Assembly: GCA_017848055.1 (NCBI GenBank)
Contig: JAGALZ010000006.1
Location: 62,001 to 126,000, forward strand
Reading direction: 5' to 3'
DNA length: 64,000 nt
Origin: Oscillospiraceae bacterium
GTDB lineage: Bacteria > Bacillota > Clostridia > Oscillospirales > Ruminococcaceae
Part shown: in pieces, positions 41,099 to 51,225 of the stretch
How the letters are laid out: each line of letters starts with the position of its first letter
Numbering within the stretch: position 1 is the first letter of the stretch
Made by a program: the position numbers and the translations under genes
Notes under the pieces: model-generated
The model's input: only the letters and a program-made list of their open reading frames with translations
Told to the model about the DNA's origin: nothing
The model's database searches: none

Positions 41099-42367
41099 TT
41101 ACTCTGAGAGAAGCTCCTTTACCGCCTTGTTTGCGTCCTCATAGATTTTTTCAGCCGATTCGCCTACGAAAAATTCTCCTTCACGGTACAGAACCCTGCC
41201 TGCACAGATTGTCATTTTAACGTTTGACTTGGAGCCGCTGTACACGATGTTCTTCGGAATATTATGCAGCGGCTGCATATTCGGCATATTAAGGTCAATC
41301 TCGATAATATCGGCAATCTTGCCCTCTCTGAGGTCGTCGAGGTCGGAAAGTCCCATTGCGTGGGCACCTGCACTTGCCGCCATTTTAAGCACATCCTCGG
41401 CAGGACAAGCAGCTGCATCCTCTGTTGCATACTTCTGCAGGGCGGTGACAAGAAACATCTCTCTGAACATATCGAGACAGTTGTTGCTTGCGGCACCGTC
41501 TGTACCGATTGCGATATTGATATTCTCGCTGAGCATACGGCTGATTGGGGCAATGCCCGACGAGAGCTTTAAGTTAGAGGACGGATTTGTAACCGCCCAG
41601 AGCTTTTTCTCCTTGAAGATTTCAAAATCCCTGTCGCTGAGGTAGTTACAATGGAAGCCGCCTCCGCCGTACTCAAAAATGCCGTTGTCGTAGAGCACCT
41701 CGGTTGGTGTTGTGCCGTATCTTTCCACACACTCTGCGACCTCACGCTTTGTTTCGGAGTTGTGCATATACACGGGTGCTTTATACTTTTCGGCAAGTGC
41801 TGCTACATTTTTAATAAGAGGAAGCGGAGAGAGGTACTCGGAATGCATACCGAGTCTGTAGGAGATAAGTGGGTGGAGCTTATTGAACTTTACGAATCTG
41901 TCCTCCAAGTCGCTTGCCTTATCGTCGCCGCACACACCGCCACACATTACGCTTCTGAAGCCTGAATCGATGCAGGCTCTTGCGTAGTCATCGGCATAGA
42001 AATACATATCAAACACGGATGTTACACCGCTTGTGAGGTACTCTAGGATTGCAAGTCTTGTAAACTTATAAATTCTGTCGCCGTTTAACTTTGCCTCCTG
42101 CGGAAAGACCTTCTGGAAAAGCCACTCCTGGAGGGGCAAATCATCTGCATAGGAACGAAGGAAGGTCATTGCGGAGTGGGTATGGCAGTTCTTGAAGGAC
42201 GGCATAAGAAGGTTGCCCTTTATGTCGATTTCTCTGTCAAAGCTCTCTTCCGTCTGCTTCGGTGAACCCACATAGCTGATTCTATCGCCGTCAGTCCAAA
42301 GCTCGCCTTCTGTAATCTGCATATTTTCCATTGAGAGGATTTTTGCGTTATAAAGTCTTAGCTTCAT
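41099..42367 (-). CDS. Amidohydrolase, MTA/SAH deaminase or SsnA type
   Basis: 422 residues with the metal-dependent amidohydrolase fold: NCHTHSAMTFLRSYADDLPL (HxH metal ligands), FHCNYLSDRD (third His region), NPSSNLKLSSGIAPI and GTDGAASNNCLDMF (metal Asp). This set matches 5-methylthioadenosine/S-adenosylhomocysteine deaminases. It starts with ATG behind AAAGGAAG, inside the 3' end region of the purine nucleoside phosphorylase gene, so both are expressed together. The pair would convert MTA/SAH or adenosine to inosine-type nucleosides and then cleave them. An alternative is guanine or other nucleobase deaminase. Confidence 0.88.
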   Translation of the reverse strand: MKLRLYNAKILSMENMQITEGELWTDGDRISYVGSPKQTEESFDREIDIKGNLLMPSFKNCHTHSAMTFLRSYADDLPLQEWLFQKVFPQEAKLNGDRIYKFTRLAILEYLTSGVTSVFDMYFYADDYARACIDSGFRSVMCGGVCGDDKASDLEDRFVKFNKLHPLISYRLGMHSEYLSPLPLIKNVAALAEKYKAPVYMHNSETKREVAECVERYGTTPTEVLYDNGIFEYGGGGFHCNYLSDRDFEIFKEKKLWAVTNPSSNLKLSSGIAPISRMLSENINIAIGTDGAASNNCLDMFREMFLVTALQKYATEDAAACPAEDVLKMAASAGAHAMGLSDLDDLREGKIADIIEIDLNMPNMQPLHNIPKNIVYSGSKSNVKMTICAGRVLYREGEFFVGESAEKIYEDANKAVKELLSE

Positions 42368-42373
42368 AGAAGT

Positions 42374-43207
42374 TTACTTCCTTTCTGCGATTGCCTTTAT
42401 TGATGCCTTTACGAGCCTTCTGAAATCTACAGCCACTCTGTCGGCAGTTTCCTGCACTTCCTCGTGTGTTAACGGGTGCTTGGCAATTCCTGCGGCAAGA
42501 TTTGAGATGCAGGACACGGCACAGATATCCATACACATATGATTTGCGGCAATTGCCTCACATACAGTTGACATACCTACTGCATCTGCTCCCATTCTGC
42601 CGAGCATTCTGATTTCGGCGGGTGACTCGTAGCTGGGGCCGGTAAGCTGTACATACACGCCCTCTTTAAGCGGGATAGAAAGCTTCTTTGCCTCCTGCTT
42701 TATTATCTCACGCAGAGAGGTATTATATATATCGGTCATATCGGGGAAGCGAAGTCCCAGCTCGTCGATATTCTTTCCGATAAGAACATTCGGAACAAAG
42801 TTTGATATATGGTCATTTATGAGCATAAAGTCGCCTGCTGAAAAGTCGGGGTTTATACCGCCCGAGGCATTTGTGAGGAAAAGTGTTTTTGCACCCATAA
42901 GCGACATAAGTCTTATCGGCATTACAACCTGCTCCATAGAGTAGCCCTCGTAGTAATGCACTCTTCCCTTCATGCAAACAATATTAACTCCGTCCAAATC
43001 TCCGAAGATGAATTTTCCGCTGTGTCCCTGGACGGTCGAAACGGGGAAATTATCAATCTCGCTATACTCGATTTCGCACTCAACCTTGATTTCCTCTGCA
43101 AAGCCGCCGAGCCCTGAGCCTAAAACGAGTGCTACCGACGGTACGAAGTCCGTTTTTCTTCTGATGCAGGAAAGTGCGTCCTGAAGTCTTTTATAAACAT
43201 CGCTCAT
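42374..43207 (-). CDS. Purine nucleoside phosphorylase, trimeric type
   Basis: 277 residues with LVLGSGLGGFAEEI (phosphate loop), GRVHYYEGYSMEQVVMPIRL, FLTNASGGIN, LTGPSYESPAEIR (purine-binding) and GADAVGMSTVCEAIAA. Family length and motifs fit inosine/guanosine-specific trimeric PNP. AAGGAGG 6 nt before ATG. It precedes the deaminase gene in the same operon, consistent with purine salvage. Confidence 0.94.
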   Translation of the reverse strand: MSDVYKRLQDALSCIRRKTDFVPSVALVLGSGLGGFAEEIKVECEIEYSEIDNFPVSTVQGHSGKFIFGDLDGVNIVCMKGRVHYYEGYSMEQVVMPIRLMSLMGAKTLFLTNASGGINPDFSAGDFMLINDHISNFVPNVLIGKNIDELGLRFPDMTDIYNTSLREIIKQEAKKLSIPLKEGVYVQLTGPSYESPAEIRMLGRMGADAVGMSTVCEAIAANHMCMDICAVSCISNLAAGIAKHPLTHEEVQETADRVAVDFRRLVKASIKAIAERK

Positions 43208-43304
43208 AATGATTCCTCCTTTTTAGAAATGGAACAGTGTCCCACTCTGTAAAGTATACCACACGAAACGGTATTTTTCAATAGCGGCAAAGACGGCTTG
43301 TCGG

Positions 43305-43333
43305 TTGACATTCTATTTTGAAAAGAGTATAAT
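43305..43333 (+). promoter_or_regulatory. Consensus sigma-A promoter of the PP2C gene
   Basis: TTGACA, 17 nt, TATAAT, both hexamers perfect, 32 nt before the start codon. Confidence 0.88.
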
Positions 43334-43365
43334 AAAGCTTGACATTACAGCAAAGGACTTTCAAG

Positions 43366-44136
43366 ATGCGATTTAAGATTTTCGGTATAACAGACACGGG
43401 CGCTGTCCGTTCCAAGAACGAGGACAGGCTTCTGATAAATAATACTATATATAATGAGGGTGAGATTGACGGATATATCACCGCACCTTCCATCACGGCT
43501 GTATGCGACGGCGTAGGCGGTGAAAGAGGCGGCGAAATTGCGGCTCAGCTTTGTCTTGAGGAGCTTTCTAGGACACCGTTTTCCTCACTTCGTGACATAA
43601 AGGCTGACATACTCAGAATTCACGACAAGATTCTTGAAACAGCTTCTCACACCGAAGAGCACAAGCTTATGCAGACGACTCTGTGTGCGCTGGCACTCGA
43701 TGAGCGTGGAGCAGGTTACTGCATAAATGTCGGGGATTCGAGACTTTACCGCTACGCTAACGGTGCGGCAACGCTTTTATCCACCGACCACACGCTGGTG
43801 CAGTATCTTTACGATATGGGCGAAATTTCGGCGCAGGAGATGAAAACCTCTCCAGACAGAAATGTTATTATCTCGTCGCTTGGCGGTGACAAGTTAGAGC
43901 CGAGAATTGATGTAACTTCAATCGGCGAGCCTCTGGGCGAGCTTGTAAACGACACGGTTATTATCTGCACAGACGGCATTTCCGACTATGTGGGAAAGAC
44001 AGAAATCGAGGTTTGCATGGGACTTGATTTGCCGTTTGACGAGAAAATCGACGCACTCTTCCGTCTTGCGATTTCAAGAGGAAGCTGTGACAACTTATCT
44101 ATTATCGGAATAACCTCTCTGGAAGAAGGAATCTAA
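43366..44136 (+). CDS. PP2C-family protein phosphatase
   Basis: 256 residues with the PPM metal-binding motifs: TGAVRSKNEDRL (Asp after SKNED), AVCDGVGGERGGEIAA (DGxGG), INVGDSRLYRYANG, LSTDHTLVQ and CTDGISDYV. It dephosphorylates Ser/Thr; in Firmicutes PrpC-type enzymes pair with an Hanks kinase, which is not present here. ATG 43366 behind AAAGGACTT. The downstream amidohydrolase starts immediately after the stop. Confidence 0.93.
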   Translation: MRFKIFGITDTGAVRSKNEDRLLINNTIYNEGEIDGYITAPSITAVCDGVGGERGGEIAAQLCLEELSRTPFSSLRDIKADILRIHDKILETASHTEEHKLMQTTLCALALDERGAGYCINVGDSRLYRYANGAATLLSTDHTLVQYLYDMGEISAQEMKTSPDRNVIISSLGGDKLEPRIDVTSIGEPLGELVNDTVIICTDGISDYVGKTEIEVCMGLDLPFDEKIDALFRLAISRGSCDNLSIIGITSLEEGI

Positions 44137-44976
44137 ATGGAAAACGAAAAGAAAACGGCAATGGATTTTGCCGCAAAATATGAGATATATAACGCACACT
44201 GCCACATCTACCCTCAGAAGATTGCGGACAAGGCTGTTGTGTCTATCGGTAACTTCTACGACATACCTATGGACATACCGGTTGCGACAAGCGAGATGCT
44301 TCTTGCAGACGGAAATGAATTTGGCACCAGGAAATATCTTGTATGCTCGGCGGCAACAGACCCTTCGCAGGTTGAGAGCATTAACAGCTTTATCATCTCT
44401 GAATGTCAAAAGCACCCTCAGTTTATCGGCTTTGGCACTCTGCACGCTGACTACGAGGGCGGCTTTGAAAAAGAGGTTCAGAGAATTATCGACGGCGGAC
44501 TTTGTGGAGTAAAGCTTCACACCGACTTCCAGAAGTTCAACATTGACGACGAAAAAACATATGATATGTACAAGGCTCTTGAGGGAAAGCTTCCCGTGCT
44601 TTTCCACATGGGCGACAATCGATACGACTACTCGGCTCCTGAGCGTCTGGCAAGGATAATGGAGAAATTCCCCCGCCTGCACGTTTTTGCGGCACATCTC
44701 GGCGGCTACTCTGCATGGGAGAGAGCTGAAAAGAGTCTTTACGGAATTTCAGACAACATCTGGTACGACTGTTCATCGTCACTTTTTGCACTTTCGCCCG
44801 AAAAGGCGGTTGAGCTTATCAGAAAAGCAGGCGTCGACAGGGTTATGTTCGGCACGGACTTCCCGATGTGGAGCACAGAAGGCGAGCTTTTGAGATTTAT
44901 GGCACTTCCTCTTACCGAGGAAGAGAGGGAAAAGATTCTCTCTATTAACTTCAAGAAATATTTCGGTATCGAGTAA
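44137..44976 (+). CDS. Amidohydrolase-family (TIM-barrel) protein
   Basis: 279 residues with YNAHCHIYPQ (HxH), GVKLHTDFQKF (Lys/His), LFHMGDNRYDY, FAAHLGGYSAWE and FGTDFPMW (metal Asp). This is the Amidohydro_2 layout, seen in decarboxylases and lactonases. Substrate unknown. It begins one base after the PP2C stop, with AGAAGGAATC as ribosome site, so the two are translationally linked. Confidence 0.87.
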   Translation: MENEKKTAMDFAAKYEIYNAHCHIYPQKIADKAVVSIGNFYDIPMDIPVATSEMLLADGNEFGTRKYLVCSAATDPSQVESINSFIISECQKHPQFIGFGTLHADYEGGFEKEVQRIIDGGLCGVKLHTDFQKFNIDDEKTYDMYKALEGKLPVLFHMGDNRYDYSAPERLARIMEKFPRLHVFAAHLGGYSAWERAEKSLYGISDNIWYDCSSSLFALSPEKAVELIRKAGVDRVMFGTDFPMWSTEGELLRFMALPLTEEEREKILSINFKKYFGIE

Positions 44977-45020
44977 TATATACTATATATAATATATAAA
45001 GGACTGCGTGGTGGCACAGT

Positions 45021-47156
45021 ATGGGTAAAAAGGTTTACGACAACAGAGAGCTTTCGTGGCTCAAATTCAATATGAGAGTTCTTGAAGAAGCTCAGGATAC
45101 GGCTGTTCCGCTTCTCGAGAGGCTTTTGTTTGCTTCAATTTTCTGCAGCAACTTAGATGAGTTCTTTATGGTAAGAGTCGGTTCTTTGTACGACGCTATG
45201 CTCACAGATGACAGCGAGCGTGACGGAAAGACCAACATGAAGCCTTCGGAACAGCTTTCGGCTATCTACAAGAGGGTTAATTCCCTTTGTTCGGAGCTTC
45301 ACAAGACCGTTTCGAGAATTGACAAGGACTTAGAGGACTTAGGGATACAGCGCTGCAGCTTCAAGGATTTGACCAAGAAGGAAGCAGAATATGTTACCGC
45401 CTACTACAACTACGAGATAAAGCCGTTCTTGTCCCCTCTTGTAATTGACAAGCGACATCCGTTCCCGTTCCTTGTGAACAAGGCGATTTATGTTGTGGCG
45501 AAGCTTTCTTCCAAAAACTCGGTAAAGCTGGGTGTTGTTGCTACGGCAACCAAGAACCCGAGAGTTCTTTTCCTGCCTCAGACAGAGAAGAACGGCAAGA
45601 TAAAATATATGCTTCACGAGGAGATTATTCTCCACTTTGCGTCCGACGTTTTCAAGGGCTTCAAGATTGAGGAAAAGTCGGTTATGCGTGTAACCAGAAA
45701 CGCCGACATCAACACCGAGGAAGCAGGCTACGACTGGGAGCTTGACTACCGCAGTCTGATGGAAGAGCTTATAAAGAAGCGTAAGAGGCTTTGTCCTGTA
45801 CGCTTGGAGCTTTCTAGAGAGCTTTCGGATTTGACGCTGGGCGAGCTTTCAGCAAGGCTTGAGATTTCCAAAAAGCAGGTGTTCCTGCAGAAGGCACCTC
45901 TTGATATGCCCTATGTATTTTCAATCTTTGACAAGCTTTCAAACCGCCCTGAGCTTTTCTTCCCTAAACGTATTCCTCAGGACGCTTACGGTATAGACCC
46001 TAAGGAAAGCATGATGGCACAGATTGAAAAGCGTGATTTGTTCCTATCCTACCCTTACGAGTCGATAAAGCCGTTTATAAGACTTCTCGAAGAGGCGGCA
46101 AACGATGACAGCGTTGTTTCGATAAAAATCACTCTTTACAGAGTTGCGAAAAACAGCAAGGTAATCGAGGCACTTATCAAGGCAGCCGAGAACGGAAAAC
46201 AGGTTACTGCACTCGTAGAGCTGAGAGCACGATTTGACGAAGAAAACAACATCGGCTGGTCAAAACAGCTCGAAGACGCAGGCTGTCAGATTCTTTACGG
46301 CCCTGAGAACCTGAAGGTTCACTCGAAGCTTCTTCTTATCACACGAAAGATTAAAAACGAAGTCAGATACATCGTTCAGGTCGGCACCGGCAACTACAAC
46401 GAAAAGACCGCCGCACTCTACACCGACTTCTGTCTTATGACTGCAAATGAGGAAATTGCTCAGGATGCGTCTGACGTTTTCAACGCTCTTTGCACCGGTG
46501 AGCTTGTCAAGGACTCAAAGCATCTGCTGGTTGCTCCGCTTTGCATGCAGAACAGACTTGTTGCGATGATGGATGAGCAGATTGAAATTGCTAAAAACGG
46601 CGGTGAGGGCTACGTTGGTGCGAAAATGAATTCTCTCACCGACAAGGTGCTTATCGACAAGCTGGTAGAATGCTCGCAGGCTGGTGTAAAGGTTGACCTT
46701 GTGATAAGAGGCATAAGCTGTCTTGTCGCAGGTGTTGAGGGTGTTACAGACAACATCAGAATTATATCAATCGTCGGAAGATACCTCGAACACTCGAGAG
46801 TGTATATCTTCGGCAAGAATTTCGATAAGGTGTATATCTCCTCGGCAGACTTTATGACAAGAAACACAGTAAGACGTATCGAAGTCGCCTGTCCCGTTTA
46901 CGACGAGAATATAAAACGCAGAATTACTGACTATTTCGCCGTTCAGCTCGAGGACAACGTCAAGGCTCGTCAGCAGAACAGCGAAGGCAAATACATCAAA
47001 AAACCGGTCGGTGGCAAGGACTCTCTCAATGCTCAGGAGTATTTCATCTCCCAGGCCTACGACGCAAGCAATCGCTACCATGAAGAAAAGGAAAACGAAA
47101 AGCCAAAGAAAAAAGGCTTCTTCGCCAGACTCTTCTCCATCTTTAAAAAGAAATAA
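45021..47156 (+). CDS. ppk1: Polyphosphate kinase
   Basis: 711 residues, the usual PPK1 length. NRELSWLKFNMRVLEEA is the N-terminal motif, LKVHSKLLLITR holds the autophosphorylated His, and VQVGTGNYNEKTAALYTDF is the second PLD-like block. The enzyme makes polyphosphate from ATP and can also run in reverse. C-terminal KKKGFFARLFSIFKKK is a Lys-rich amphipathic extension. The 44-nt gap suggests it is read through from the PP2C and amidohydrolase genes. Confidence 0.95.
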   Translation: MGKKVYDNRELSWLKFNMRVLEEAQDTAVPLLERLLFASIFCSNLDEFFMVRVGSLYDAMLTDDSERDGKTNMKPSEQLSAIYKRVNSLCSELHKTVSRIDKDLEDLGIQRCSFKDLTKKEAEYVTAYYNYEIKPFLSPLVIDKRHPFPFLVNKAIYVVAKLSSKNSVKLGVVATATKNPRVLFLPQTEKNGKIKYMLHEEIILHFASDVFKGFKIEEKSVMRVTRNADINTEEAGYDWELDYRSLMEELIKKRKRLCPVRLELSRELSDLTLGELSARLEISKKQVFLQKAPLDMPYVFSIFDKLSNRPELFFPKRIPQDAYGIDPKESMMAQIEKRDLFLSYPYESIKPFIRLLEEAANDDSVVSIKITLYRVAKNSKVIEALIKAAENGKQVTALVELRARFDEENNIGWSKQLEDAGCQILYGPENLKVHSKLLLITRKIKNEVRYIVQVGTGNYNEKTAALYTDFCLMTANEEIAQDASDVFNALCTGELVKDSKHLLVAPLCMQNRLVAMMDEQIEIAKNGGEGYVGAKMNSLTDKVLIDKLVECSQAGVKVDLVIRGISCLVAGVEGVTDNIRIISIVGRYLEHSRVYIFGKNFDKVYISSADFMTRNTVRRIEVACPVYDENIKRRITDYFAVQLEDNVKARQQNSEGKYIKKPVGGKDSLNAQEYFISQAYDASNRYHEEKENEKPKKKGFFARLFSIFKKK

Positions 47157-47459
47157 ACCCTGCAATATGAATAATATCCCTGCAGAGGTTTATTTGTATT
47201 TATCGTGGGAAACCTTTCTGAAGAAAGTTTCTCCCCCGAGCCCCCTTACAAAGACTTTTAATATGATTTCAGCCCCATAGGGTAGATATCACTTAGCTGA
47301 GAATTTAATCAGTTCTCGTGGTACATACCCTATGGGGCTGAAATTTTATTACAAAAGTTTTAGGAAAGGAGTTTGAGGAACAACCCTTTTTCAAAAGGGT
47401 TTTCCTCAATAGTACAAATAATTCTCTGTAATGATATTGCTCTACTGCAGAGTTTTTTC
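47157..47459. other. Intergenic region holding repeat copy C
   Basis: No gene. It lies between convergent ppk1 and cls, and repeat copy C fills most of it. Its hairpins probably terminate both. Confidence 0.7.
47207..47409 (-). repeat. 204-bp three-hairpin intergenic repeat, copy C (inverted)
   Basis: Reverse orientation to copies A and B. Central stem TTTCAGCCCCATAGGGTA / TACCCTATGGGGCTGAAA is intact, and the loop GATATCACTTAGCTGAG differs from copy A but resembles D and E. Confidence 0.9.
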
Positions 47460-48995
47460 TTATAAGAGGGCGGCGATAACGTTAAGGAGGGCACCTGCGA
47501 AGCGATTCATAATCGGGATCTTGCGGCACTCCTCGTGGGTTATCTGCTTGGATTTTGCGAGCATACCTTCGAAGTCCGCCTTCATATCCATAACGCAGTC
47601 GGTATTATACATATAGACACCGCACTCAAAGTGCAGGTAGAAGCTTCTGTAGTCGACGTTGATAGAGCCGCTGACTGCGACCTTATCATCCGAGATAAAG
47701 CTTTTTTCGTGCACGAAGCCGTCAGTAAACTCATAGATTTCGACACCCAAATCCAGGAGCATCCTGTATCTTGACTGAGCGATAATCTTCATATACTTCT
47801 TATCGGGGATGCCCGGAAGAAGTAACTTTACCTTTACGCCGCTCTTCACAGCGTACTTGATAGCGGATATCATCTCGTTACCCAAAACGAGGTAAGGTGT
47901 GCTGATATAGACATAATCTTTTGCATTATTAAGGATATTGATATAGGTCAGCTTACCGGTTGGTTCGCTGTCAATCGGAGAGTCGCCAAACGGCAGGATA
48001 AAGCTGTTTTCTTTGTACTTTCCGTTCTCGTCGGGCAGTGCCTTAAACGAAGACACATCGCAGGTTGCCTGAGAAACGAACATCCACATCTGCAGAAACA
48101 TCACCGTGAAATTGAACACAGCGTCGCCTGTTACCTTGACTCCGCCGTCCTTCCAGTATCCGAATCTTTCTTCCTCGTTAATATACTCATCTGCGAGGTT
48201 GAAGCCACCGGTGAAGGCGGTTTTCCCGTCAACGACAATAATTTTGCGGTGGTCACGGTTGTTCTGGGCGGTTGTAAGGAACGGTGTAAACGGACTGAAC
48301 ACCTTTGCTTTGATTCCCATTTTTTCGAGCTTCTTGTGGTAGCCCCTCGGAAGCGAAAGCTGTGAGCCGAAGCCGTCATATATAACTCTTACATCTACGC
48401 CGTTTTGCACCTTCTCCTTCAGAATGTCGAGAACCTCTCCCCACATCCTGCCCTCCTGCACGATAAAAAACTCTATGAAAATGAATTTTTCAGCCTGCAT
48501 AAGCGCTTGCTTTATCGGTTCAAATGCTGCCTCGCCAGAGCCGTAATACTCGGCGTTGCTGTTCTTGCAGATAGGATATCCGCCGTAGTCCCACATGTAT
48601 TTCGTGTATCTCGAAAGCTGGACAGATTCTGCCTCGACCTCACGCTCAAGCTCCTCTGACGGCTGGAGAAGAGGCTTTGTTTCGTTCTGTATCTTGATAT
48701 GGAATTTCTTGATAAGCTCCAGACTTATCTGCGCCTTGAAAAAGATATACATGAATGCGGCAAGCGGCGGCACCACCAGAAGCGGTATCAGCCACGCTAT
48801 CTTGAAAGCCGGGTCGTCGTCACTGTTTACGATATGCAATGCCAGGATACCTGCTATTACCATCATTATAATGTATACCGCAAGATAGATATCTCCCAGC
48901 ACCGTTACAGACAGGGCGATAAACAGAATCTGTCCCAGTATAAGAAGCGCAACTATAAACTTACGGCTGAATATAAGCATAAATAGCTTTTTCAT
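47460..48995 (-). CDS. cls: Cardiolipin synthase (phospholipase D family)
   Basis: 511 residues with two N-terminal helices (~15-70), then two PLD motifs: HRKIIVVDGKTAFTGGFN and HEKSFISDDKVAVSGSIN. It condenses phosphatidylglycerol to cardiolipin. I start at ATG 48995 (GGAGG 11 nt upstream); a longer in-frame start 20 codons earlier has no ribosome site. It is flanked by repeat copies C and D on either side. Confidence 0.93.
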   Translation of the reverse strand: MKKLFMLIFSRKFIVALLILGQILFIALSVTVLGDIYLAVYIIMMVIAGILALHIVNSDDDPAFKIAWLIPLLVVPPLAAFMYIFFKAQISLELIKKFHIKIQNETKPLLQPSEELEREVEAESVQLSRYTKYMWDYGGYPICKNSNAEYYGSGEAAFEPIKQALMQAEKFIFIEFFIVQEGRMWGEVLDILKEKVQNGVDVRVIYDGFGSQLSLPRGYHKKLEKMGIKAKVFSPFTPFLTTAQNNRDHRKIIVVDGKTAFTGGFNLADEYINEEERFGYWKDGGVKVTGDAVFNFTVMFLQMWMFVSQATCDVSSFKALPDENGKYKENSFILPFGDSPIDSEPTGKLTYINILNNAKDYVYISTPYLVLGNEMISAIKYAVKSGVKVKLLLPGIPDKKYMKIIAQSRYRMLLDLGVEIYEFTDGFVHEKSFISDDKVAVSGSINVDYRSFYLHFECGVYMYNTDCVMDMKADFEGMLAKSKQITHEECRKIPIMNRFAGALLNVIAALL

Positions 48996-49405
48996 TCTGT
49001 CACCGTCCTCCCTCTTAATATTATATTCTGTACATTTTAATATAGTATATCCCAAATATTAGCGTTTGTCAATACGTTTTACATTTACACAACCAAAATT
49101 CAGTATATCTCCCGAGAGCACCGCTCGGATAGCAGTATTATCTGTATTTATCGGGGGAAACCTTTCTGAAGAAAGCTTCTCCCTCAAGCCCCCTTACAAA
49201 GACTTTTGATATGATTTCAGCCCCATAGGGTAGATATCACTTAGCTGAAAATTTAATCAGTTCTCGTGGTACATACTCTATGGGGCTGAAATTAAATTAT
49301 AAAAGTTTTAGGAAAGGAGTTTGAGGAAAAGCCCTTTTTCAAAAGGGTTTTCCTCAATAACACACATAAATACTTTTATCTGAGCGGTGCTGTCGTGGGA
49401 TATAT
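48996..49405. other. Intergenic region holding repeat copy D
   Basis: No gene. It contains the cls promoter side and copy D, which also lies 3' of the amino-acid binding protein gene. Confidence 0.7.
49153..49356 (-). repeat. 204-bp three-hairpin intergenic repeat, copy D (inverted)
   Basis: Same orientation as copy C, 1.9 kb away on the other side of cls. One change in the central stem (ACTCTATGGGGC for ACCCTATGGGGC) gives a G-T-type pair. Otherwise very similar to C. Confidence 0.9.
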
Positions 49406-50242
49406 TTACTTGATTGTAGTGATGTCCTTACCGAACCACTTTTCGGAGATTTTAGCGACAGTACCGTCTGCCTTCATTTCGCCTAAAATCTTCTGAACCT
49501 CATCACGGAGAGCCTGGTCAGCCTTTCTGAAGCCGATAGCGTACTCTTCCTCGGAGAGTCCGTCAGGGAGAACCTTATAGTCCTTCTTAGCGGCAGTGAT
49601 TTCGTACTCAGCGACGATAGAATCGAGGAACACAGCGTCAACGAGTCCGAGTTCCATCTGCTGGAGTGCTTCAACGTTTGTAGCCATAGCCTGCATCTGG
49701 ATTGTGCCTGCGATTTCGCTGCCCTCGAGGATTGTCTGAGCAGTAGAACCGTTCTGAACTGCGATAATCTTATCGGACAGGTCGCTCATAGACTTAGCAT
49801 CGCTGCTTGCAGGAACAACGAACACCATCTTGTTCTTCATATAAGGGTCTGAGAGGTTCATAGCCTCAGCTCTTGCAGGGTCAACTGACATACCGTTCCA
49901 GATGCAGTCGATTCTGCCGCCGTTGAGGTCTTCTTCCTTAGTGTCCCAGTTGATAGGCTGCTTTACAAGCTCAACGCCCATTCTCTTGCACACTTCCTCA
50001 GCCAGGTCGATATCGAAGCCCACGATTTCGTCGTTTTCGTCTGTGTAGCCCATTGGCTTAAAGCTTGCGTCAAGACCTAAAACGAACTTCTTGCTGTCGA
50101 GAACCTTCTGGAGTGACTGGTCGCCCTCTGCATTAGAAGAAGCGGAGGAGCTGCTGTCGTCTGAGCCGCATGCTGTCATTGTGAGGAGCATACCTGCTGC
50201 GAGAACGCCTGCGAGCATTCTCTTGAAAATTGATTTTTTCAT
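49406..50242 (-). CDS. Polar amino-acid ABC transporter binding lipoprotein
   Basis: 278 residues: lipoprotein signal ending MTAC (Cys about 23), Ser/Ala-rich linker, then SBP_bac_3 domain with LGLDASFKPMGYTDENDEIV, GFDIDLAEEVCKRMGVEL and GRIDCIWNGMSV. It binds a polar or glutamine-type amino acid. It is transcribed away from the permease and ATPase genes at 50.5-52 kb, with which it forms the importer. ATG 50242 is chosen over 50251, whose AGG is too close. Confidence 0.93.
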   Translation of the reverse strand: MKKSIFKRMLAGVLAAGMLLTMTACGSDDSSSSASSNAEGDQSLQKVLDSKKFVLGLDASFKPMGYTDENDEIVGFDIDLAEEVCKRMGVELVKQPINWDTKEEDLNGGRIDCIWNGMSVDPARAEAMNLSDPYMKNKMVFVVPASSDAKSMSDLSDKIIAVQNGSTAQTILEGSEIAGTIQMQAMATNVEALQQMELGLVDAVFLDSIVAEYEITAAKKDYKVLPDGLSEEEYAIGFRKADQALRDEVQKILGEMKADGTVAKISEKWFGKDITTIK

Positions 50243-50279
50243 TATAAACATCCTTTCGTTTATGTTTCATTACTTTAAT

Positions 50280-50308
50280 ATAGTACCACAACCCACCGTT
50301 TCTGTAAA
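50280..50308 (-). promoter_or_regulatory. Sigma-A promoter of the amino-acid binding protein gene
   Basis: On the minus strand TTTACA, 17 nt, TACTAT, close to the binding-protein start. Confidence 0.6.
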
Positions 50309-50408
50309 GACCTTCGCTTTCAACTTTGGAACAAAAGATAAATTCCGAAGCCCCTTTCAGAGCCGTTTCATACAATTTGCAGTCAGAAAACGTTTGATTT
50401 GTGCGGGC

Positions 50409-50437
50409 TTGTTTTTATGGTAAATCTATGCTATAAT
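50409..50437 (+). promoter_or_regulatory. Sigma-A promoter of the amino-acid permease/ATPase genes
   Basis: TTGTTT, 17 nt, TATAAT. The importer genes are thus split between two divergent units. Confidence 0.7.
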
Positions 50438-50507
50438 GTATTGTGTTAATCTGATAAAGCAGCAAGGCATAGGTTTTGTCTTGCAAAAATAGAAAGGTGG
50501 AAATATT

Positions 50508-51212
50508 TTGACCGGCGAAGAAATTTTAAAGGTTGTAAAGATACTTTTAGAGTATCTTCTTCCGACGCTTAAAATTTTCGGCTTCACGCTTTTGTTCTCC
50601 ATACCGCTGGGTATGATTGTTGCGATGCTGAAGATGTGTAAAATAAGACCTGTAAAGTGGCTGACAAGCTTTTACATACTCGTAATGCGTGGAACTCCGC
50701 TGATGCTCCAGGTAATCGTTGCGTTCTATGCGATTCCGATGCTTCAGAGAAACGAGCATCTCCCGCAGTTTTTCAAAAACATTGTTGACGGCTTTGACAT
50801 CAAAGACCCGAACTATATGTTCAATGCAGTTCTCGTGGCGTTTGTGCTCAACTACGCTGCTTACTTTGCGGAGATATTCAGAGGCGGAATCGAGTCTATT
50901 CCTAAGGGACAGTACGAGGCGGCTTCTGCACTGAGCTTTACAAAGGTGCAGACCTTCTTTCGAATTATTCTTCCGCAGGTTATAAAGAGAGTTGTTCCTG
51001 CGAGTGCAAACGAGGTTATCACCCTTGTCAAGGACACCTCACTTGCAAACGTTGTTGCCTACGCTGAAATCACTCTCAAGGCAAAACAGCAGATGCAGCT
51101 TTACAGCTCGCTTATGCCGCTTTTCATTGCAGGTATATTCTACTTTGTAATGGCGACAGTTCTGACAGTTATCTTCTCTCTCATTGAGAAGAAGCTCAAC
51201 TACTACAAGTAA
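50508..51212 (+). CDS. Amino-acid ABC transporter permease (HisM/GlnP type)
   Basis: 234 residues with five helices. The EAA loop is [20 protein letters not shown]. The family length and [12 protein letters not shown] motif are typical. TTG start with AAAGGTGG upstream. It is followed after 13 nt by the ATPase gene. Confidence 0.94.
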   Translation: MTGEEILKVVKILLEYLLPTLKIFGFTLLFSIPLGMIVAMLKMCKIRPVKWLTSFYILVMRGTPLMLQVIVAFYAIPMLQRNEHLPQFFKNIVDGFDIKDPNYMFNAVLVAFVLNYAAYFAEIFRGGIESIPKGQYEAASALSFTKVQTFFRIILPQVIKRVVPASANEVITLVKDTSLANVVAYAEITLKAKQQMQLYSSLMPLFIAGIFYFVMATVLTVIFSLIEKKLNYYK

Positions 51213-51225
51213 AGGAGGGACGGCT